A DNA stretch of 39,584 nucleotides, from contig DBQU01000038.1 in NCBI GenBank assembly GCA_002305765.1, positions 1 through 39,584 on the forward strand, in the 5' to 3' direction. Positions within the stretch are counted from its first letter, which is position 1. Each line of letters starts with the position of its first letter. This document shows, in pieces, positions 29,960 to 37,813 of this stretch. The notes beneath the pieces are model-generated. The model was not told the DNA's origin. It saw only the letters and a program-made list of their open reading frames with translations, and did no database searches. Both the position numbers and the translations under genes were made by a program. The DNA comes from Deltaproteobacteria bacterium UBA1386 (GTDB taxonomy: Bacteria > Desulfobacterota > Syntrophorhabdia > Syntrophorhabdales > Syntrophorhabdaceae).

Positions 29960-31282
29960 CTAAAGGACGGGCAGGTACGTCTCGATCTCGTAGTTCGACA
30001 CGTGCGCCCTGAACCTGTCCCATTCTATCTTCTTGTTCTCGATGAGCTTCTCGAACACATGGTCGCCAAGGGCGTCCCGGACCAGCTTCGATCCTTCCGT
30101 TAATTCTATGGCCTCGTACAGGCTTCCCGGAAGGGACCCTATATCCAGCTCCTTTCTGCGCTCCGGCGTCATATCGTAGACATCTTCCTCAACGGCGCCG
30201 GGGAGGGGGTACTTGTTCCGTATGCCCTCGAGGCCCGCCCTCAGCATGCAGGAAAAGGCGAGATAGGGGTTGCACGCCGGGTCGGGGCTCCTGTACTCCA
30301 CCCGCGTCGCGTTCTCCTTCCCCGGTTTATACAGGGGCACCCGGACCAGTGTCGACCTGTTGCGCCTCGCCCAGGAAATATATACCGGAGCTTCGTAGCC
30401 AGGCACCAGCCTCTTGTACGAGTTCACCCACTGGCTCGTCACCAGGGTGATCTCACGCGCATGCCTCAGAAGCCCGGCGATGTACCACTTGGCCACGTCG
30501 GAAAGGAAGTGCTTGTCCTTTTCGTTGAAGAAGGCATTCTTCTTTCCTTTGAAAAGGGATTGGTGCACGTGCATCCCGCTGCCGTTGACGCCGAACATCG
30601 GCTTCGGCATGAAGGTCGCGTAAACGCCGTACTTCCTCGCCACCTCCTTCACGACGATCCGGTAGGTCATGGTATTGTCCGCCATGGCAAGGCCGCCGGC
30701 GTACCTCAGGTCTATCTCGTGCTGGGAAGGAGCCACCTCGTGGTGGCTGTACTCGACGCCTATGCCCATCTTCTGGAGCATGAGCACCGTGTCCCTGCGA
30801 AGGTCCACTGCCTCGTCGAGGGTGGTGATGTCAAAATAGCCCCCCTTGTCGAGGGTCTGCGTTCCCGAATCGGACTTGAAATAGAAATACTCCAGTTCGG
30901 GGCCCACGAAGAGATCGAACCCCATCTCCTGGGCGGCTTTGAGGTTCCTCTTCAGCACGTACCGCGGGTCTCCCTTATAGGGTGTCCCGTCGGGCTCGAA
31001 GATGTCGCAGAACATGCGCGCCACCGAGGCCTCCCCCTGGGGCCTCCAGGGCAGTATCGTGAAGGTCGACACGTCGGGCTTCGCGATCATGTCGCTCTCG
31101 TCTATGCGGGCAAAACCCTGGATCGAGGACCCGTCGAAACCCATTCCCTCTTCAAGGGCGTTCTCAAGCTCGTCGATGGTGATGGTGAAGCTCTTCGCGA
31201 ACCCGAGCAGGTCCGTGAACCACAGTTTTATGAAGGTGACGCCGTTCTCCCGGGCATATCTCACCACCTGTGTCTTCGTCAT
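29960..31282 (-). CDS. glnA: Glutamine synthetase, type I
   Basis: 440 residues from ATG 31282 (GGAGG, 7-bp spacing); the open frame further upstream runs through the promoter and is not used. Family signatures: GFDGSSIQGF, PWRPQGEASVARMFCDIF, GPELEYFYF, HHEVAPSQHEID, NGSGMHVHQSLF, PVYISWARRNRS and VEYRSPDPACNPYL. It makes glutamine from glutamate, ammonia and ATP. The length (shorter than the usual 470 of the adenylylated beta type) fits the alpha subfamily, in which feedback by glutamine replaces adenylylation; the VYDMTPERR segment occupies the adenylylation-loop position. It has its own promoter and diverges from the aminotransferase. Confidence 0.94.
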   Translation of the reverse strand: MTKTQVVRYARENGVTFIKLWFTDLLGFAKSFTITIDELENALEEGMGFDGSSIQGFARIDESDMIAKPDVSTFTILPWRPQGEASVARMFCDIFEPDGTPYKGDPRYVLKRNLKAAQEMGFDLFVGPELEYFYFKSDSGTQTLDKGGYFDITTLDEAVDLRRDTVLMLQKMGIGVEYSHHEVAPSQHEIDLRYAGGLAMADNTMTYRIVVKEVARKYGVYATFMPKPMFGVNGSGMHVHQSLFKGKKNAFFNEKDKHFLSDVAKWYIAGLLRHAREITLVTSQWVNSYKRLVPGYEAPVYISWARRNRSTLVRVPLYKPGKENATRVEYRSPDPACNPYLAFSCMLRAGLEGIRNKYPLPGAVEEDVYDMTPERRKELDIGSLPGSLYEAIELTEGSKLVRDALGDHVFEKLIENKKIEWDRFRAHVSNYEIETYLPVL

Positions 31283-31316
31283 CGATCGCCCTCCGTCATG
31301 TTCCCCGATTTCCTCC

Positions 31317-31345
31317 ATTATGAAGAGATGTCCCTTCAAAGTCAA
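31317..31345 (-). promoter_or_regulatory. Sigma-70 promoter of glnA
   Basis: Minus strand TTGACT (31345-31340), 17-bp spacer, CATAAT (31322-31317). The leader is about 28 nt with GGAGGGCG before ATG 31282. No sigma-54 element (GG-N10-GC) was seen. Confidence 0.65.
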
Positions 31346-31377
31346 TGTTTTTCCTTGGCCCCAGGACGCGCATCCCG

Positions 31378-31407
31378 TTGACAGGCGAGGCTCCATTCTG
31401 GTACAGT
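31378..31407 (+). promoter_or_regulatory. Sigma-70 promoter of the aminotransferase gene
   Basis: TTGACA (31378-31383), 18-bp spacer, TACAGT (31402-31407). Back-to-back with the glnA promoter, 32 bp apart. The leader is about 45 nt. Confidence 0.6.
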
Positions 31408-31457
31408 TCGTTAGCGTCGATCCGGCACATCCCGGGGGAACAGATGAGGAACCGACT

Positions 31458-32597
31458 ATGAACATCTCCAGAAGGGCCAGCGAGATATCCCCCTTCTATG
31501 TCATGGAACTCCTCGAGCAGGCCCGGTTGATGGAGGCCGCCGGGCACAGCGTCATCCACATGGAGGTCGGCGAACCGGGCTTCGAGACGCCGGGCACGAT
31601 AAGACAGGAGGCCGAGAAGGCCCTCGCCGAGGGCAAGACTTTCTACACCCACAGCCTCGGCATCCCCGAGCTGAGGCAAGCAGTCTCCCGCCACTACCGG
31701 GACCGCTACGACCTCGACATATCTCCCGAGCGCGTGATCATCACCAACGGCTCCTCGGGCGCATTCATCCTCCTCTTCGCGGCACTCCTCGAGCGGGGCC
31801 GGACCCTTGACATAGCCGACCCCGGGTATCCCTGCTACCGGAACATCGCCCTTCTCACCGATTGCGCCGTGCGTGCCCTCCCTGTTTCGGCCGAGACCAA
31901 TTACGAGGTCCTTCCCGAGCAGCTTGGCGGCTCGCCGGCACCCGATGTGCTCGTCATCGCCAACCCCTCGAACCCGACGGGAACGATCTACCGCGCCGGC
32001 GCCCTGAACGCCATTCACAAGAGGCTCTCTTCGCGCGGGGGCGTCCTTGTCGTCGACGAGATATACTCCGGCCTCGTTTATGATGCACCGTTCTCCTCCA
32101 GCGCGGCAATCTCCGAGGACGTCATCGTCGTGAACGGCTTCTCCAAGGCCTTCGCCATGACTGGGTGGCGCCTTGGCTGGATGGTGGTCCCCCCGGGCCT
32201 CGTCCGCCCCATCCAGAAGCTGGCGCAGAACCTTTTCATCGCGCCGCCGTCCATCTCGCAGTACGCGGCCCTCGCGGCCTTTGACGATGCCGACGGTCTC
32301 GCCCGCATGTGCGGTCTGTACAGGGAGAGGAGGGACTTCCTCCTGCCGCGCCTTCGGGGCCTTGGATTCGACATTCCCGTCACGCCCGACGGGGCCTTTT
32401 ACATTTACGCCGGCATCGAGCGCTTCGGCATGGACAGCATGCTCTTCGTGGAAAGGGCACTTGCCGAGGCAAAGGTGGCCATCACCCCGGGGTATGATTT
32501 CGGCCGCTTCGGGGCCGCTTCCCACGTCCGTTTCTCTTACGCGGACAGGCTCGAGAACCTCGTGGAAGGCTGCGACAGGCTGGAAAGGTGGCTGTAA
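31458..32597 (+). CDS. Fold-type I aminotransferase (AspC/class I-II)
   Basis: 379 residues from ATG 31458 (GAGGAA, 7-bp spacing); the longer frame upstream is not used. PLP-dependent: Lys230 in VNGFSKAFAMTGWRLG, IANPSNPTGTIY (substrate Asn), Tyr203 and Asp200 in VVDEIYSG, HMEVGEP near the N-terminus. It is a broad-specificity aspartate/aromatic/branched-chain-type aminotransferase; its substrate cannot be read from sequence. Its divergent neighbour glnA suggests shared nitrogen metabolism. Confidence 0.92.
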   Translation: MNISRRASEISPFYVMELLEQARLMEAAGHSVIHMEVGEPGFETPGTIRQEAEKALAEGKTFYTHSLGIPELRQAVSRHYRDRYDLDISPERVIITNGSSGAFILLFAALLERGRTLDIADPGYPCYRNIALLTDCAVRALPVSAETNYEVLPEQLGGSPAPDVLVIANPSNPTGTIYRAGALNAIHKRLSSRGGVLVVDEIYSGLVYDAPFSSSAAISEDVIVVNGFSKAFAMTGWRLGWMVVPPGLVRPIQKLAQNLFIAPPSISQYAALAAFDDADGLARMCGLYRERRDFLLPRLRGLGFDIPVTPDGAFYIYAGIERFGMDSMLFVERALAEAKVAITPGYDFGRFGAASHVRFSYADRLENLVEGCDRLERWL

Positions 32598-32677
32598 CCG
32601 GGACGAGCGCCCCGAGAGGTCGGGCGACCGGGTATTAGGTTTTCCGGCTTTTGGCCGATAGTATTCCAAGGAGGATT

Positions 32678-32977
32678 GTGGTGCCGAAGATCGCCCCCGG
32701 CAGTCTCGAACCGGGAATGAAGACCGCGAAGCCCGTCGTGAACACAAGCGGCATGGTCCTTCTCGGGGAGAATACGGAGCTCACCCCGGAGCTCATCGAC
32801 AGGATAAGGAACATGGAGGTGGACGGGGTGTGGATCCAGGGCCTGTCGAAGCCGTCGGTCCCGATGGAGGAGGTCGTCGCGGAACTTGACAGGCGCTTCC
32901 GCCTCGTCGGCGGCCAGCCCCACATGGATATCATAAGGAAGGCGGTCCAAAGGCACATCGAGGGCCTCTATGAATAG
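32678..32977 (+). CDS. Small DUF3391-like protein
   Basis: 99 residues from GTG 32678, with AAGGAGG upstream; GTG 32681 is equally possible. The segment LEPGMKTAKPVVNTSGMVLL, then ENTELTPELIDRIRNMEVDGVWIQG resembles the N-terminal DUF3391 module normally fused to HD-GYP phosphodiesterases, here as a stand-alone protein. Its stop overlaps the HDOD start by 8 bp, so it is coupled. It may be a regulatory partner of the HDOD/GGDEF proteins that follow. Confidence 0.7.
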   Translation: MVPKIAPGSLEPGMKTAKPVVNTSGMVLLGENTELTPELIDRIRNMEVDGVWIQGLSKPSVPMEEVVAELDRRFRLVGGQPHMDIIRKAVQRHIEGLYE

Positions 32978-33806
32978 CATGGACGTCAGGGCGGTCAGGG
33001 AAAAGATCGAACACATAAACGCTCTCCCCACCATTCCCAAGGTCCTCAACAGGCTCCTCGCGCTCATCGAGAACCCCCGGGTCTCCCTAAACGAGATCTC
33101 GAACTTCATCTCCTCCGACCCCGCCCTCACCACGAAGGTGCTCAGGATGGTCAACTCTCCCGTATACGGCTTCCCCGGAAGGATCTCTTCCGTGAACCAG
33201 GCCGTCATACTTCTCGGACTCACCGTCGTGAAAGGCCTCCTCCTTGGCGTTTCCGTCTTCGAGCTCATGCAGAAGACCATGATCGGCCTCTGGGAGCATT
33301 CCATAGGGACGGCCCTGTTCTCACGCATAATTGCCGTGCGGGCGGGCCACAAGGAACCCGACGAGGTCTCCGTCGACGGCCTTCTCCACGATATCGGCAA
33401 GGTCTTCCTCGTGCTCCAGTTCCCCAGCGAGTACCAGAGGGCCCTGACGCAGACGAAAGAGGACGGCATCATCATCCACGAGGCCGAAAAGAACCATTTC
33501 AGCACGACACACGCCAGCGTGGGCAGCTGGATGGCCAGGAAATGGCGCTTCCCGGCAAAGCTCATCGACGTCATAGAGTACCATCACAAGCCACACCTGA
33601 CGAAGAGCACCGCCGTCGAGTCCGCCATCGTCCATATTGCCGACATCCTCGTGAGGGCCCGGGGTTTCGGCTTTCCCGGCGACGACCTCATGACGCCCGT
33701 CCAGCCCGAGGCATGGGACCTGCTCAAGCTCACCGAGAGGGACATCCTCGAGATACTCGAGGAAGCCGAGGACTCCCTGCAGGCCACGGAAGACCTGACC
33801 CTATGA
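32970..33806 (+). CDS. HDOD-domain signal-transduction protein
   Basis: 278 residues. HDOD (HD-related output domain) from about residue 12 to 210: INALPTIPKVLNRLLALIEN, ISSDPALTTKVLRMVNSPVYGF, VDGLLHDIGKVFLVLQF. HDOD proteins are non-enzymatic or uncharacterised output modules often near chemotaxis or c-di-GMP genes. The C-terminal 60 residues are a charged helix. The stop overlaps the receiver-GGDDF start (ATGA). Confidence 0.9.
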   Translation: MNSMDVRAVREKIEHINALPTIPKVLNRLLALIENPRVSLNEISNFISSDPALTTKVLRMVNSPVYGFPGRISSVNQAVILLGLTVVKGLLLGVSVFELMQKTMIGLWEHSIGTALFSRIIAVRAGHKEPDEVSVDGLLHDIGKVFLVLQFPSEYQRALTQTKEDGIIIHEAEKNHFSTTHASVGSWMARKWRFPAKLIDVIEYHHKPHLTKSTAVESAIVHIADILVRARGFGFPGDDLMTPVQPEAWDLLKLTERDILEILEEAEDSLQATEDLTL

Positions 33807-34738
33807 ACGAGAAGAAGACCGTCGTCGTCATATCGCAGGACGTTGTCCTCTCGGGCATAATAGACCGCATCCTTTCCCGGGACTACGGCGTCTTCCTCTT
33901 CAGGAACATCCAGTCCGCCATCGACTACATCTACAATTCGCCGCCGAACCTCATCATCCTCGACACCTCCGAAGAGGACATCTACTCCATGGACGTCATC
34001 AACAACCTCAAGAGCGACCCCATCTTCTACCAGTTGCCCGTTCTCGTCGTCATCGACGACATCCCGAGCGTTCCCGTCTGGAAGGACCTTTTCGTCGAAG
34101 ATTACCTGAAGAGGGAGGATATCGAGCAGGAAGGCGTCACCCGCGTTGCCCTGGCGATACTGCGCTCGGAGCGCATCGTGGAAGTGAACCCTCTCACCAA
34201 GCTGCCGGGCAACATCTCCATAAGCAGGCAGATACAGGCAAGGATCGAGGCGGGCGATGTCTTCGCCCTCGCCTACGCGGACCTGGATCACTTCAAGCCC
34301 TTCAATGATCACTACGGCTTTACAAGGGGCGACGAGGTGATACGCATAACGGGCCGGCTTATCCTCAACATCGTCAAGAGCAAAGAGCCCCAGACCGCCT
34401 TCGTCGGGCACATAGGCGGCGACGATTTCGTTTTCATTACATCCGTCGACGTCGTCGAGGAGGCCTCGGCCGACATCATCGACGCCTTCGACAGGATCAC
34501 CCCCAGCCTGTACGACAGGAAGGACAGGGACGCGGGCTTCATAGAGACCCTCGACCGCCAGGGGAACACCAGAAAGTTCCCCGTAATCGCCCTTTCCATA
34601 GGCATCGCCACGAACAGGACGCGGTCCTTTACCCACTTCGGGGAGATGACCGAGGTGGCTTCGGAGATGAAGAAGCTCGCCAAGCAGTCCTGGGGAAGCT
34701 GCTACCTGACAGACCGCAGGGGAGCCGATCCGGCGTAG
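33803..34738 (+). CDS. Receiver-GGDEF protein with variant GGDDF active site
   Basis: 311 residues from ATG 33803, overlapping the HDOD stop by 4 bp. The N-terminal receiver-like domain has an Asp54 (NLIILDTSEED) but lacks the usual DD pair, so phosphorylation is uncertain. The GGDEF domain (about 130-305) has the AYADLDHFKPFNDHYGFTRGDEV region complete. The signature, however, is GGDDF (205-209) instead of GGDEF, and no RxxD inhibitory site precedes it. It may make c-di-GMP weakly, bind GTP or act as a receptor. Last gene of the cassette; a hairpin terminator follows. Confidence 0.88.
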   Translation: MNEKKTVVVISQDVVLSGIIDRILSRDYGVFLFRNIQSAIDYIYNSPPNLIILDTSEEDIYSMDVINNLKSDPIFYQLPVLVVIDDIPSVPVWKDLFVEDYLKREDIEQEGVTRVALAILRSERIVEVNPLTKLPGNISISRQIQARIEAGDVFALAYADLDHFKPFNDHYGFTRGDEVIRITGRLILNIVKSKEPQTAFVGHIGGDDFVFITSVDVVEEASADIIDAFDRITPSLYDRKDRDAGFIETLDRQGNTRKFPVIALSIGIATNRTRSFTHFGEMTEVASEMKKLAKQSWGSCYLTDRRGADPA

Positions 34739-34763
34739 GCCGGATTGACGTGGACGGGCACAC

Positions 34764-34790
34764 GGGTCTGCGCGCTCCGCACGCAGACCC
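34764..34790 (+). terminator. Hairpin after the receiver-GGDDF gene
   Basis: GGGTCTGCG (34764-34772) and CGCAGACCC (34782-34790) pair perfectly around a 9-base loop, 25 bases after the stop, followed by a pyrimidine-rich tail. Likely terminator. Confidence 0.55.
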
Positions 34791-34858
34791 TCATTCCCCT
34801 TGCCCAACCCGGCGATCTGGGGTAAAACCTTCTTTTAGATCGCCAGCAGGGAGAGTAT

Positions 34859-35887
34859 ATGGTCGGCATCGTCAAAGATCCTCTCTATCTCGAGCATGAC
34901 CCGGGCAACTACCACCCGGAAAGTCCGGACCGCCTGGGGCACATCTATTCCATGCTGCCCTCCATCGACGGCGACGGGGTCCTTTACGTGACGCCGAGGA
35001 TGGCGACCCACCAGGAGGTCGCTCTCATCCATGACGCGTCCTACATCGAGAGCATTGCCAGAACAGAGGGGTGTACGGCCTCGCTTGACCCCGACACATC
35101 CACGTCACCCCGGACCTACGAGGCCTCCCTCCTCGCCGCGGGTGGATGCCTGAGCCTCGCCGACTCCATCCTCTCCGGCGTCGTCCGGAGCGGCTTCGCC
35201 CTTATCCGCCCACCCGGGCATCACGCCGAGAGGTCCCGGGCGATGGGTTTCTGCATCTTCAACAACATGGCCATCGCCGCCCGCTACCTGCAGGGGGCAC
35301 ACGGCGCAGGCAGGATCCTCATCGTCGACCTCGATCTCCACCATGGGAACGGGACACAGCACAGTTTCTACTCCGACCCTTCCGTTCTGTACTTCTCGAC
35401 CCATCAGTTCCCCTACTACCCCGGTACCGGCTGGTACGAAGAAACCGGGCAGGGTGACGGCGCCGGTTACACGGTCAACGTGCCCCTATCCTACGGGATG
35501 AACGACGATGACTATCTCTTCGTTCTCCGGGAGGTCCTCCTGCCTGTCGCCGACCTTTTCCAGCCTGACATGGTGCTTGTCTCGGCCGGGTTCGACACCC
35601 ACCGCGACGACCCACTGGGAGGCATGTCAGTCACGGAGGGAGGCTATTCGGCCATGACGGAGATAGTCCTCGACATTGCCCGAAAATGGTGCCGTTCCAT
35701 GGCGCTATTTGCATTGGAAGGGGGATATGAAGCCGCGGGTCTTGCCCGCTCCGTGAAGGCGGTGATAACAACTATGAAGGGGGAGCCTGCCTTTGAACGC
35801 GCGAGGAAAGACAAACCCTGTCCGGGGGTTGTGGAGGTCGTGACGAATGTGAAGCGAGTCCTGAGTCCCTTCTGGGGAAAGCTCTAG
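34859..35887 (+). CDS. Histone deacetylase-family (acetoin utilisation-type) deacetylase
   Basis: 342 residues, ATG 34859 with AGGGAGAG upstream. HDAC/AcuC/HDLP fold: catalytic RPPGHHAERSRAMGFC (His121, His122), zinc ligands Asp159 and His161 in LIVDLDLHHGNG, the Asp of VSAGFDTHRDDPLGG, and the catalytic Tyr of ALEGGYEAAG. It removes acetyl or related acyl groups from amines (polyamines, lysines); the substrate is unknown. Its stop codon overlaps that of the convergent HU gene (shared CTAG), an unusually tight convergent arrangement. Confidence 0.93.
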   Translation: MVGIVKDPLYLEHDPGNYHPESPDRLGHIYSMLPSIDGDGVLYVTPRMATHQEVALIHDASYIESIARTEGCTASLDPDTSTSPRTYEASLLAAGGCLSLADSILSGVVRSGFALIRPPGHHAERSRAMGFCIFNNMAIAARYLQGAHGAGRILIVDLDLHHGNGTQHSFYSDPSVLYFSTHQFPYYPGTGWYEETGQGDGAGYTVNVPLSYGMNDDDYLFVLREVLLPVADLFQPDMVLVSAGFDTHRDDPLGGMSVTEGGYSAMTEIVLDIARKWCRSMALFALEGGYEAAGLARSVKAVITTMKGEPAFERARKDKPCPGVVEVVTNVKRVLSPFWGKL

Positions 35888-36168
35888 TTGTCCTCCTTCC
35901 AGACCATTTCTTTCAGTTCTTTCCCGACCTTGAAGTAGGGGAGTCTCTTCGGCTCGACCTGAACGGTTTCGCCGCTCTTGGGATTCCTGCCCCTGTATGC
36001 CTTGTATTCCCTGAGGGTGAAGCTGCCGAAACCTCGTATCTCCACGCGCTCATTATTGATGATCGCTTTCTTAATGCTGTCGATGATCGTGTCCACGGCG
36101 ATCTTCGCTATCTTCTGGTTCACGTTTATATCTGCGGCGAGCTTGTTGATTATATCCATCTTGTTCAT
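35884..36168 (-). CDS. HU/IHF-family DNA-binding protein
   Basis: 94 residues from ATG 36168 (AAGGAGG, 7-bp spacing); a TTG two codons upstream is the alternative. Full-length HU fold: VEIRGFGSFTLREYKAYRGR, then NPKSGETVQVEPKRLPYFKVGKELK. HU and IHF share this signature; the RNPKSGE arm and central region fit either. It bends and compacts DNA as a dimer. It sits at the 3' end of the cytochrome-resB-ccsA-purQ row with a 17-bp gap. The convergent HDAC gene ends inside its stop codon. Confidence 0.93.
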   Translation of the reverse strand: MNKMDIINKLAADINVNQKIAKIAVDTIIDSIKKAIINNERVEIRGFGSFTLREYKAYRGRNPKSGETVQVEPKRLPYFKVGKELKEMVWKEDN

Positions 36169-36185
36169 GGACAAACCTCCTTAAG

Positions 36186-37004
36186 TCAGCTTTCTGAAAT
36201 ATATTTACAGGCGTTCCTGAAGATCTTAAGCCCGTCTCCTTCGTTCGGGACCTCTTCCCGCGTCCAGCGGGGATGCTGCGTACGATGCACAAAGGCCTCG
36301 GGGTGCGGCATGAGCCCGAAGACCCTTCCCGTGTCGTCGCAGATGGCGGCGATGGCCTCCATCGAACCGTTCGGGTTCTCGGGATAGCTCATCGACACCT
36401 CGCCCGCGGCGTCGGCATATTGCAGAACGATATTGCCCCCCCTTTTCATGGCAGACAGGCTCTCCATCGAATCGACGATGCACTTACCTTCGCCATGTCG
36501 CACAGGGAGATAGATTTTATCCATATCGTTCGTAAATATGCAATGAGAAAATCGATTTGCCTTCAGATAGACCCAGCGGTCCTCAAACCGCCCCAGGTCA
36601 TTCGCCGTCAGGGTCGCCGACTGTCTTCCATATGTCTTTCCCAGCGCCGGCAACAGGCCCGTCTTCACGAGGAGCTGAAAACCGTTGCAGATCCCCATGA
36701 TGACCTTTCCCTCCTCAACGAACTTCACGAGCTCGTCAAGGAAGCGCCTGCCCGTGTCCGCCATTTTCTGGTACTTCCACTTCACGGCCTGCGCCTTCGC
36801 GGAACCCAGGTCGTCCCCGTCAAGAAAACCCCCGGGGAAATTGATGAAGCTGTATCTGTGGATCAGACCGGGACGATCGACGAACTCGTCGATGTGGACG
36901 AGCTCCGGCTCAAAACCCGCCAGCCGGTTCGCATGAGCCGTCTCATTCTCACAGTTGATGCCGTTGCCGAAGACGACAAGGCTCTTTGGTCTCTTTCTTG
37001 TCAT
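36186..37004 (-). CDS. purQ: Phosphoribosylformylglycinamidine synthase glutaminase subunit
   Basis: 272 residues. Class I glutamine amidotransferase: nucleophile Cys106 in MGICNGFQLL, the His-Glu of LMPHPEAFVH, oxyanion region FPGGFLDGDDLGSAK. Longer than typical Gram-positive PurQ (about 225) but in line with the PurQ-like form of several delta-proteobacteria. It supplies ammonia to PurL for FGAR to FGAM in purine synthesis. PurL and PurS are not adjacent. The start overlaps the ccsA stop (ATGA), an unusual neighbourhood for this gene. Confidence 0.92.
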   Translation of the reverse strand: MTRKRPKSLVVFGNGINCENETAHANRLAGFEPELVHIDEFVDRPGLIHRYSFINFPGGFLDGDDLGSAKAQAVKWKYQKMADTGRRFLDELVKFVEEGKVIMGICNGFQLLVKTGLLPALGKTYGRQSATLTANDLGRFEDRWVYLKANRFSHCIFTNDMDKIYLPVRHGEGKCIVDSMESLSAMKRGGNIVLQYADAAGEVSMSYPENPNGSMEAIAAICDDTGRVFGLMPHPEAFVHRTQHPRWTREEVPNEGDGLKIFRNACKYISES

Positions 37005-37813
37005 GTCGCGTAACTATGCAATCCCGCAAGGAAAAAATTGACCCCGAAATAGGTCATGACGACACACGCAAAACCGACGATCGACAGAAGCGCCGTCCTC
37101 CTCCCTCTCCAGCCCCCCGCGAAGCGCAGGTGAAGGATCAAGGCATAGACGATCCAGGTTATGAGCGACCATGTTTCCTTCGGGTCCCAGCTCCAGTATG
37201 ACCCCCACGCGTAGTGGGCCCACACAGCTCCTGTTAGTATACCAGATGTTAGCATGGAAAAGCCAATAATAATGCTCCTGTAATTGATGTCTTCCAGTGT
37301 CCTGCCCGTCGGCACGTTCCCGCGGGACTCAAAAAAGTATAGTCCTCCGCATGTGAATGACACGAGGAACGCGGCGTAAGCCAGGAAGCAGGTGATGACG
37401 TGGACGTGCAGCCAGTTGCTTTGCAGGGCCGGGATAAGTGGTTGGATCCCCCGCTCCACCCCGGGGGAAAGGGACGCGTAGGCCATGAGCGCGAGTGACG
37501 CCGTGGCCCCGCTGAAGGTTATCACCGGGTACAGCCTCTTTCTCATGACGATCATGATGAGGCTTATGGTCCAGGAAAAGAATATCAGTGACTCGTAGTA
37601 GTTCGAGAGCGGCGCGTGCCCCATGCCCAACTGGTAAGACTCTGCCCAGCGCAGGCCGATACCCGCCGCCTGCATGGTGAAAGTCGCGAGGAGACCATAC
37701 CAGGCGATCCTGAGGATTCCCTTCTTTCCCGCGGTGAAATACAGGATGTACAGGAAAAAAAGGGCGAGGTAGAGGATCGTCGAAACCCCGAGGATCGTGT
37801 CGTGCGTGATCAT
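37001..37813 (-). CDS. ccsA: Cytochrome c maturation protein CcsA/CcsB-type
   Basis: 270 residues, about eight membrane helices. Signature tryptophan-rich heme-handling motif WGSYWSWDPKETWSLITW, preceded by the conserved His of WAHYA; a further His lies in SNWLHVHVITCF. With ResB it forms the System II heme lyase that attaches heme to CxxCH motifs on the periplasmic side. It starts in an ATGA overlap with resB. System II fits the adjacent c-type cytochrome. Confidence 0.93.
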   Translation of the reverse strand: MITHDTILGVSTILYLALFFLYILYFTAGKKGILRIAWYGLLATFTMQAAGIGLRWAESYQLGMGHAPLSNYYESLIFFSWTISLIMIVMRKRLYPVITFSGATASLALMAYASLSPGVERGIQPLIPALQSNWLHVHVITCFLAYAAFLVSFTCGGLYFFESRGNVPTGRTLEDINYRSIIIGFSMLTSGILTGAVWAHYAWGSYWSWDPKETWSLITWIVYALILHLRFAGGWRGRRTALLSIVGFACVVMTYFGVNFFLAGLHSYAT

